Below, piece by piece: positions 56,379 to 64,000 of a stretch of DNA of 64,000 nt. The stretch is from Adiantum capillus-veneris (Eukaryota; Streptophyta; Polypodiopsida; Polypodiales; Pteridaceae). The DNA lies in assembly GCA_014529385.2 (NCBI GenBank), contig CM043967.1, positions 87,529,278-87,593,277 of the forward strand, read 5' to 3'. The notes under the pieces were generated by a model. It had not been told where the DNA came from and did not search any database. It saw only the letters and a list, made by a program, of their open reading frames with translations. Each line of letters begins with the position of its first letter. Within the stretch, counting starts at the first letter, position 1. The position numbers and the translations under genes were made by a program.

Positions 56379-57489
56379 ATTGGTTGCTCCCTGTGGGTGG
56401 TAAGGTACACATTCTTACCAAACCCAAAGGTGTCCTTATGGTTGTCAAGTCTCTGCTTTCGATTGCAAGCTCAAATTGATTATACCCTGAGTAGAGATCC
56501 CCCATTGAGTAGATTGCCCTCCCTGCAAACGCCTCTACAAACTCATCCACAATTGGACCTGTACCTACATTTCTAATTTTCACCTTGTTCACTGGTTGCA
56601 TATCTTGGATGAAGCGTAGAGAACCATTCTTCTTTGGAACTGTGAACCACCTGTTTGAGTATGGAGCACAGGAAGGCTCCAAGTTTCCCATTTTGATTTT
56701 CTCATTCAGTAGCTCTACTAACTTTGGCAAATGAGCCTTTGGAACCGGAATAGGCCGCACATTCCAAGGCACATGAGGTATTGTGAAAATTACCATAGGA
56801 GCTACAATAGAAGGATCAACACATCCTATCTCATGTGGCTCAAATGAAAAAGCCTTACCATGCTTTGAAAGCATTTCTTTGAAGCACTTTGTCTCCTCCT
56901 GTGTGAGAAACTCCTCGCGACCAATCTGCAACTCTTGGAAAGACACCTTTGTGAAGGTATGCCCAATCTTTTTAGGATTCCTCAAACTTGGTTGTAAAGA
57001 AGCCTGCTCAATCTTTTCCCTATTGTTGGGTGGTAAGGGTGAAGCTACTGGATTCACCTTCTTTTCTACACTCTTGTATTTAGTTTCAACATGGACTTCT
57101 GGGCCAATTGTTTGGTTTTCTTTGAAGGCTTCTATTACTTGATACATTTCCATAGAGCAAACTTCCACAACTTCATTTTCAAGATGCAAACTAGACCCCA
57201 TTATAGCATCAAGCTCACCCATAGTATCTACAAAAGAAACTTGTTCACACAAACCCAAAACATTTTCAGTAGGCTCTAGCAACCCCCTCTTTATCATGCC
57301 TATTTGTACATTACGCACATATTGCCTCTCACATCTCTTCAAATCTGCACGTTTTATAAAACATACTGATCCATTCCTTGTTACCAAGGAGCTCGTTGAG
57401 AAATTTTCACCTATTTTTGGATCAGGTGAGACCCTTTTTCTTTCATTACCACTCCAATCCCGCTTTACAATGGTACTTGGCCAAAACCC
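56347..57489 (-). pseudogene. pol: E7 linker and RT fingers
   Basis: Open in the -1 frame relative to protease, from the slippery site at 57,489 to TAA 56,347. A linker of about 200 residues is followed by RT: HLPKLVELLNEKIKMGNLEP, YSNRWFTVPKKNGSLRF, MQPVNKVKIRN, FAGRAIYSMGDLYSGYNQ (first catalytic Asp) and SRDLTTIRTPLGLVRMCTLP. Then the frame is lost by an extra CCCA-type four bases. The same lesion is in E6 and E8. Confidence 0.85.
57447..57489 (-). promoter_or_regulatory. Candidate -1 ribosomal frameshift signal, protease to RT
   Basis: On the minus strand: slippery heptamer G-GGT-TTT (57,489-57,483, in protease phase), a 7-base spacer GGCCAAG, and stem TACCATT (57,475-57,469) pairing with AGTGGTA (57,453-57,447) around a 15-base loop. 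The protease stop TAA (57,467-57,465) lies in the loop. The RT frame is open in the -1 phase from the slip site on. This is a canonical layout, but only sequence-level evidence. Confidence 0.5.
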
Positions 57490-58111
57490 ATCATTTCTCT
57501 ATGATCATGAAACTCTTTGCTCACCTTTGGTAGAGGATGTTCTTTGAGGTTGTCACGGTTTCTTTCATGGTTTACACAAACTGTGAGAAATTGGAAAGCT
57601 TGTTTACCATCTTTTTTACGTATCCTAACATATGCTGAACCATCATCTATTACCTTTGTTTCCATTAGAACTCCCACAATGTAGGGTTGTCCAAGGATGA
57701 GAGGCTATGAAGATGTATCTTGTACAAAGAAGTTTTGGTCAATCTTTACATCACCTATTGTCACCTTCATACCTGGACATGCTGCATACAATTCACCGGA
57801 TGAATTGTTTGCCACTTTCACCATCCAACCATGATTTGTGTCCATCGGCCATTTGCACTTGTTGTAGAGACTCTTTGACATTATGTTTATTTCTGACCAT
57901 GGTCAATCAAGGCAACAAATGGCTTTTCAAGGTCACCTACCTTAACCAAAGTTTCCGTAGTAGCCCTTGCCGAGTGACTTCCTGAATAGTAGCTCCTAGG
58001 AATAGCTTCAACTTCTTCATCATCATTTAAGAAATGCACTTGCTTCACTCTCCCACTATATTGGTAGCATCCTACCATAGCTCCATCATCCTCCTTATTT
58101 TGCAGTTGCAT
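57465..58111 (-). pseudogene. E7 aspartic protease ORF
   Basis: Starts in the -1 frame overlapping the gag end (MQLQNKEDDGAMVGCYQYSG). FVALIDHG is intact, but a small indel follows at once (frame stop at 57,887), and the rest (ETKVIDDGSAYVRIRKKDGK) is in the frame ending at 57,465. In E8 the same place reads LIDHGSEINIMSKSLY without a shift. Confidence 0.75.
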
Positions 58112-59838
58112 TCCTTGTGTCTTCGAGGTTTCCCCTTCAACCGTGGACGAGAAACTTTAGGAAGGGTTTGCCTCTTCCTCTTGATGATGTCAATGATCTC
58201 CTCGTGGAATTCACCCTTTGCAATGCCAAAAACTTCTCCTAGAGTAAACTCAATCTTCCTATTCAAGATCCTTTCATCCAAGACATCCTTTAAATTTGTA
58301 GCAACCTCAATATCAGATTGTAGTTTATAAGTTGGGCCTTTTGTCTTACCTTTTGTTGGATCTTTCCTCTTTCCTGTTGTAGACTCCTCCATGAGTACCT
58401 TAGGTGGAGATGCTTCTTTTGTTGAGGGTGTTTGAGAAGGCATTGAGTCGCTTCTTCCCCCACTTCTAGAAGCTCTTTTTGATGGTCCTTCATCAGCATT
58501 CTCACGTCTGCGCTTCTCTTCTACAATTGCCTCATTTTGTTGGCATTTTGTAATGTAGGCATGCACTGACAATGAGTCCACTAGATCATTCCATCCTATT
58601 TCTAGACGTATGCAATCATCTGCTTCATGTAGAATCTCTTTTGTAAGCTTTCCCTTTTTAGCTAATTGCATGACATTTGGCCAAATTTGACCATGATGGT
58701 CACTCACCTCTTCATCACAAAAATGCTCAATTTTTACTCCATAAGTAGTTGCCTCAACTGAAGAGGTGGCATGCTTAGTTTCCATATCTTCAACTAAGGT
58801 TTTCATTCCCCCCTTCCCAAAGTTAGTTCTCAACGGTAGACCTGTCTCTCTTAAGTGGATTTTACCATCCTTGGAAAAGACAACATCTTTTGACAAAGCA
58901 TCACTAAAATCATCACAATCCCTTCTTACATGGTCTGTACTATCACACCAAATACATCTATTAACAAACCCTTCTTTGGGCTGTTGTCTTTGCGTAGGAA
59001 GTGGCCCTGATGGTTGCCCTTTTTCTTCAAGATTTGCAAGCTTCACCTTCAAGTTACGCATTCCCTTCACAAGCTCATCTAGCATGGACTCATCAAACTT
59101 AGGAGAGATAAAAGTAGGCTTTACGATTTTGTTAGAAGTTGAGGTGGAAGGACTTGTAGTGTTTACTACCATCTTGTCCCTTCTTCTTTGTCGTTTGGCA
59201 AGCAGTGAGACAGCACCTTCAACCTTATTCAAGTCGGTCTTTATTCCTTGCTCAGCATCTTTATCTTCAAGAAGAAGGTCCAAATTTTCTTGAAACTCTT
59301 TACCTGCAGCTTGTAAGAAAAGATATGTCTTCTTTGCATCTAGTGTGGCCCTTTCTGTCCTTGCGAGTTGTACATAACACCGTTAAAATTTCCTAAGTAG
59401 CTCTGTTATTGATAGTCCTTGCTTTGGCTTGACTACCCATTCTAAGAATGTCCTTTTGGTCACTCTCTCAGAGTCCTCCATGAAATATTCCTCCTTTAAA
59501 GATACTTTGAGTTCTTCCCAATTTCTCCCATGCCCATCTTTAATTTCCCTAACATGCTCCCTAATTTTTGGAGCAACAAGTAGCTCAACGCTTTGAATCA
59601 TCTCCCCTTCTGACACGCGATGCAGCTCCATCTCCTTCACATACTCGCGTAAGTACTTGGTTACATCTTTGCCATTGAATTGATCCATTCTGTTGACGAC
59701 CGCTTGTGTGTCCTTCATTGCTGAAATCTCCCTTCTTTCAGTGGCATGTTGTTGTTGCAAGAACATTGCAAATGCTTGAAACATTTGCATTGTTGTTGGG
59801 TCAAAATGCATACCCTGTTGCTCAACATGATCACCCAT
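58072..59838 (-). pseudogene. gag: E7 Gag
   Basis: ATG 59,838 (MGDHVEQQGMHFD). Same domain order as E6 Gag, with CCHC knuckle CIWCDSTDHVRRDC. A TAA at 59,383 replaces the Glu codon seen in E6, one of few stops here that needs a transversion. The surrounding codons show several C-to-T changes. The frame resumes from 59,283 to TAG 58,072. Confidence 0.8.
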
Positions 59839-59865
59839 GGTTACCCACATACTCTCACCCTCAAA

Positions 59866-59885
59866 GTTTCACGTCGGGTTCACCA
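59866..59885 (-). promoter_or_regulatory. E7 primer-binding site candidate
   Basis: TGGTGAACCCGACGTGAAAC on the minus strand, identical to the E6 site, six bases from the LTR end at 59,892. Confidence 0.65.
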
Positions 59886-59891
59886 AAAATA

Positions 59892-60716
59892 TGTTGAGAA
59901 ATTTGCGGTCTTGGCAGGAAAGCACCGGGCTTATGGTTGTGAGAGTTTGTAAGAGAACTCCAAAAATCTATATGAAGGGGTTAAACCATAGATGCCATTA
60001 AGACTAGGATTTGGAAAGAAGTGCAATCAAAGAAGCCCCACTCTTTCTTTCTTGCACTAACACACACAAAGAAAGAACACAAAAGAGAATGTCAAAATAA
60101 CACAAAGATGAAAACATCAAGGCTATGGTCATATCGTATCATGGGTAGTATGAAAGGGTTAATAGATGAGATAATGGCATTCAATCTTGGTTGACCAAAT
60201 AGGCGATGAAGTGTCTTTGGAATTGTAGTTTTGTGCTTACCATAATATATATATTTTGTCTAGTGATTGGGATTAATTGTGTGTACAAATCCTTTTGGTT
60301 CATAGCAAGATAACTACGCTTACGTCAAAAGAAAAGTTATAGTCTATGAGAGGTAGTATAATGGGATTCGGTGATAGAAGTATTTCATTGAGCCTTTCTG
60401 GGCAAAAAAGAAACACTATACATTGTTGAATGTGTATTTTATGGCTAATCCATACGTTAATTCTAATAGATCGTACAGATTAAAAGCGATAGAAATTATC
60501 ATCATGTGGATTATTTATCTAGGATAACTCTAGAATAACTCTAGGATAACACGCGGGGAGAGATGTACCTGTAGCAAGGAGAACCTAAAATTTGTAGAGA
60601 GGATGAATTTCTAAGAGTGAGAGAGATAGATTTGGTTAAGGAGATGAGATTAGATATATATATATGTTAGATTAGGGATAAAAAAAAAAAAACAAGAAAT
60701 CAAGAAAACATCAATG
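59892..60716 (-). repeat. E7 5' LTR, truncated, with empty TTAA site
   Basis: Homologous to the 3'-side part of the LTR at 50,834-54,150, without transposon C and with an internal loss of about 110 bases near 60,540. At 60,636-60,639 a single TTAA marks the unoccupied target. It is cut off at 60,716, where gag sequence of another copy begins (junction at a shared AATG). Confidence 0.85.
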
Positions 60717-62030
60717 CTCCTTTTGTTTAGGGTGTTTGAGAAGGCATTGAGTCGCTACTTCCCCCACTTCTAGAGGCTCTTTATGATGGTCCTTCATCAG
60801 CATTCTCACGTCTGCACTTCTCTTCTACAATTGCCTCATTATGTTGGCGTTTTTTAATGTAGGCATGCACTGACAATGAGTCCACTAGATCATTCCATCC
60901 TATTTCTAGACGTATGCAATCATTTGCTTCATGTAGAATCTCTTTTGTAAGCTTTCCCTTTTTAGCTAATTGCATGACATTTGGCCAAATTTGACCATGA
61001 TGGTCACTCACCTCTTCATCACAAAAATGCTTAATTTTTACTCCATAAGTAGTTGCCTCAACTGAAGAGGTGGCGCTTAGTTTCCATATCTTCAACTAAG
61101 GTTTGCATTCCCCCCTTCCCAAAGTTACTTCTCAAGGGTAGACCTCTCTCTCTTAAGTGGATTTTACCATCCTTAAAAAATACAACATCTTTTGACAAAG
61201 CATCACAAAAATCATCACAATCCCTTCTTACATGGTGTGTACTATCACACCAAATACATCTATTAACAAACCCTTCTTTGGGCTGTTGTCTTTGCCTAGG
61301 AAGTGGCCCTGATGGTTGCCCTTTCTCTTACGATTTGCAAGCTTCACCTTCAAGTGACGCATTCCCTTCACAAGATCATCTAGCATCGATTTATCAAACT
61401 TAGGAGCGATAAAAGTAGGCTTTACCATTTTGTTAGAAGTTGAGGTGGAAGGACTTGTAGTGTTTACTACCATCTTGTCCCTTCTTCTTTGTCGTTTGGT
61501 AAGCAGTGAGACAGCACCTTCAACCTCATTCCAGTCGGTCTTTATTGCTTGCTCAGCATCTTTATCTTCAAGAAGAAGCTCCAAATTTTCTTTAAACGCT
61601 TTACTTGCAGCTTGTAAGAAAAGATCTATCTTCTCTGCATCTAGTGTTGCCCTTTCTGTCCTTGTGAGTTGTGCATAGCGCCGATCAAATTCCCTAAGTA
61701 GGTCTGTTATTGATAGTCCTTGCTTTGGCTTGACTACCCATTCTAAGAATGTCCTTTCGGTCACTCTCTCCGAGTCCTCCATGCTTGAGTTCTTCCCAAT
61801 TTCTCCCATGCCCATCTTTAATTGCCCTAGCATGCTCCCTAATTTTTGGAGCAACAAGTAGCTCAAAGCTTTGAATCATCTCACCTTCTGGCACGCGATG
61901 CAGCTCCATCTCCTTCACATACTCGTGTAAGTACTTGGTTACATTTTTGCCATTGAATTGATCCATTCTGTTGACGACCGCTTGTATGGCCTTTGTTGCT
62001 GAAATCTCCCTTCTTTCAGAGATAGAATAG
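60717..62030 (-). pseudogene. gag: E8-side partial gag
   Basis: Gag of the array family from ERREISATKAIQAVVNRMDQF to the GPS region before the LTR junction. It keeps the CCHC region and the LVDSLSVHAYI segment. A deletion of about 40 bases near 61,780 removes the DLKEEYF region. It lacks its own start and is fused to RNase H sequence at 62,030. Confidence 0.75.
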
Positions 62031-62110
62031 AACTTTGTACCTACATCATCTCCCTCATCAATCATTTGTGACTCATCTTCATACCTTTCCGTTGATAGCA
62101 TATCTGCCAC
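61694..62110 (-). pseudogene. Fusion frame: RNase H tail joined to gag
   Basis: An open frame of 138 codons starts in the RNase H tail (MADMLSTERYEDESQMIDEGDDVG) and passes straight into gag (ERREISATKA) near 62,030. The deletion removed integrase, LTR, PBS and gag start of a tandem junction. In-frame joining may be chance. Confidence 0.6.
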
Positions 62111-63140
62111 TATATTGTCTTTACATGCAATGTGCTTAAACTCGGGATTTCAGGGATTAATGTAGGCAATCCACCGCAACATAGCAATGTCTCGCATTGA
62201 GCAGCTTGTAATCATCCCAAGAAGTGGTAGACAATCTGTTTCTACAACCACACATGCACCAATTAGGTACTATTTACCATTTTTCAAGGCTGTAACCGTA
62301 CCCCATAGATCTCTGTTTATTTCTGGATAGTTTCTTTGGCGAGCACTTAGTACGTTTGCTCCAAATCTTACCACATACCTGCGTCCTTCTTCATCATCTT
62401 GACCTATTGCCCATCCAATCCCTTGTAGAACTCGTGTCTACTGTCACAATTACTGGCCTTTGACACTCATAGTCTACCTTTCTTAAAGTTGGTGTTGACT
62501 GGAGTAACTCCTTTAGCTTTTTCATGGATTTTACATGTGCTTCTGTCCATTTAAACTTTTGATTCTTTCTAAGCAACAGATAAAGAGGATAAGCTACATG
62601 TGCATAATGTGGAATCCAAATAACATAGAAGACACATGCTCCCAGAAACCTTCTAACCTCAATGATGCTAGTGCATTCTTTTATTCTTTGGATGGCATCT
62701 ACCTTTGTTGGACAAGGTTTCCTACCATATGGCGCGCACATGTGCCCCACAATGAGCACTTCATTGACACCAAACATAGACTTTTTCCCTGACAATGTAA
62801 GATTCACTTCTTCCAACTTAGAAATTTTTTTATCAGAATCATTTATGTGATCTACCAGAAACTTGCGGCATCCCTTGTGATCCAAAGCTTCATCTTTGTC
62901 ACTTTCTTCATATCCTTTGATAGGCAAATCATCAATGAAAGGCATTGTGATTTGAGAAATAAAGTCACGTAAGACCTTATTCATCCCATTCATCGTATGT
63001 GCAACCAAATTGGTTGCTCCCTTTGGGTGGCAAGGTACACATCCTTACCAAAACAAAGGGTGTCCTCATGGTTGTCAAGTCTCTGCTTTCGATTACAAGC
63101 TGAAATTGATCATACCATGAGTAGAGATCCCCCATTGAAT
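62111..63140 (-). pseudogene. pol: E8 RT palm/thumb and RNase H
   Basis: FIDDLPIKG is intact near 62,920, with LSGKKSMFGVNEVLIVGHMC and RRFLGACVFYVIW following. A one-base insertion near 62,425 breaks the RNase H start (VTVDTS...). The upstream LPQG motif again shows the extra four bases. RT fingers are removed by a deletion of about 490 bases relative to E7 (junction near 63,139). Confidence 0.8.
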
Positions 63141-63441
63141 AGAAGCCTGCTCAATCTTTTCCCTATTGTTGGGTGGTAAGGGTGAAGCTACTAGTTTCAC
63201 CTTCTTTGCTACACTCTTGTATTTAGTTTCAACATGGACTTCTTGGCCAATTGTTTGGTTTTCCTTAAAGGCTTCTATTCCTTGATACATTTCCATAGAG
63301 AAAACTTCCACAACTTCATTTTCAAGATGCAAACTAAACCCCATTATAGCATCAAGCTCATCCATAGTATCTACAAACATTTTCAGTAGGCTCTAGCAAC
63401 CCACTGCAATCCCGCTTTACAATGGTCCTTGGCCAAAACTC
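63141..63441 (-). pseudogene. E8 linker remnant and protease/RT junction
   Basis: Linker residues FVDTMDELDAIMGFSLHLENEVVEV match E7, with a further deletion near 63,400. The slip-site equivalent (63,435-63,441) reads GAGTTTT on the minus strand and is no longer a perfect heptamer. Confidence 0.65.
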
Positions 63442-63992
63442 ATCATTTCTCTATGATCATGAAACTCTTTGCTCACCTTTGATAGAGGATGTTCTCTGAG
63501 GTTGTCACGGTTTCTTTCATGGTTTACACAAACTGTGAGAAATTGGACAGCTCGTTTACCATCTTTTCTATGTATCCTAGCATATGTTGAACCATCATCC
63601 ATTACCTTTGTTTCCATTCAAACTCCCACAATGTAGGGTTGTCCAAGGATGAGATGATATAAAGATGAATCCTGTACAATGAAGTTTTCCTCAATCTTTA
63701 CGTCACCTATTGTCACCTTCACACCTAGACATGTTGCATACAATTCACCAGATGAATTGTTTGCCACTTTCAGCATCCAACCATAATCTGTGTCCATCGG
63801 CCATTTGCACTTGTTGTAGAGACTCTTTGACATTATGTTTATTTCTGAACCATGGTCAATCAAGGCAACAAATGGCTCTTCAAGATCACCTACCTTGACC
63901 AAAGTTTCTGTAGTAGCCCTTGCCCAGTGACTTCGTGAATAGTAGCTCCTAGGAATAGCTTCAACTTCTTCATCATCATTTGAGAAATGCAC
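63417..63992 (-). pseudogene. E8 aspartic protease ORF, runs off the window
   Basis: Protease with intact D-H-G-S (FVALIDHGSEINIMSKSLYNKC) and the YHLILGQPYIVGV flap region. TGA at 63,618-63,620 is CGA in E6, a C-to-T change. The second part ends at TAA 63,417, as in E6 and E7. Gag would lie beyond 64,000. Confidence 0.8.
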
Positions 63993-64000
63993 TTGCTTCA

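Larger units (their letters stand above)
46490..64000 (-). mobile_element. Tandem array of a fungal-like Ty3/Gypsy family (E6, E7, E8)
   Basis: Three internal regions on one strand. Read along the minus strand: E8 PR-RT-RNase H, a fused partial gag, a truncated LTR, E7 gag-PR-RT-RNase H-IN, a full LTR, then E6 gag to partial IN. Neighbouring units share LTRs, as expected from unequal recombination. RT motifs (NRWFTVPKKNGSLRFIQDMQ, SRDLTTIRTPLGL, MPFIDDLPIKG) and integrase tail motifs (LLALRIRQLERR, PIAGKRIKMFKRR) resemble fungal, especially basidiomycete, Gypsy elements as I know them. All copies are defective. Confidence 0.75.

Noticed and set aside
1-64000. Host protein-coding genes, rRNA, tRNA genes or CRISPR arrays
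   Set aside because: All long frames resolve to retroelement proteins or their shadows. No cloverleaf, rRNA core or regularly spaced repeat-spacer array was seen.

Overview
This is a stretch of transposable-element-rich nuclear DNA from a land plant. The evidence is a dense nest of LTR retrotransposons of plant type: a Tat-like Ty3/Gypsy element with a second RNase H, a chromodomain Ty3/Gypsy element, an Athila-like element primed by tRNA-Asp, and several Ty1/Copia elements primed by tRNA-iMet. I see no bona fide host gene, rRNA, tRNA gene or CRISPR array. The species cannot be named. A Gypsy family whose Pol looks fungal, and TTAA-targeted DNA transposons, would fit a non-angiosperm plant with a large genome, but that is inference.

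Layout. 1-448 and 8464-8700 are two halves of an unrecognised ORF split by a Tat-like element (449-8463). 8883-13088 is a decayed chromovirus with probable LTR sequence to about 14,640. 14,830-16,153 is the first of three copies of a 1.32-kb TTAA-targeted DNA transposon. From 16.35 to 26.01 kb lies an inverted block. It contains the 5' half of an almost pristine copia element (N, minus strand), the 3' half of its host copia (H, plus strand) and a third, truncated copia (C2). The matching second halves are outside the block: N RT-RNase H and 3' LTR at 26,012-28,001, and H 5' half at 28,002-31,158 on the minus strand. Target duplications, identical LTRs and host reading continuity all say N sat whole inside H before an inversion of about 9.7 kb. 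31,159-41,069 is a decayed Athila-like element with a long palindrome-bearing leader. It is invaded or abutted at 41,070 by a gag-only, non-autonomous element (to about 44,490). 44,957-46,276 is the second TTAA transposon.

From 46,490 to the window end, all on the minus strand, is a tandem array of at least three internal regions (E6, E7, E8) of one Ty3/Gypsy family, with LTRs shared between neighbours. Its RT, RNase H and integrase resemble basidiomycete-type elements more than the usual plant lineages. The third TTAA transposon sits in the LTR between E6 and E7. The E7 5' LTR keeps the uninterrupted target site, which gives a natural empty-site control.

Decay is uneven. N is intact, with identical 143-bp LTRs. 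The other elements carry many in-frame stops, nearly all explicable by C-to-T change at CAG, CGA or CAA codons, and five are verified by comparing copies inside the window. Sequence features worth testing are a candidate -1 ribosomal frameshift site between protease and RT in the array family, and a repeated 24-bp palindrome in the Athila-like leader.
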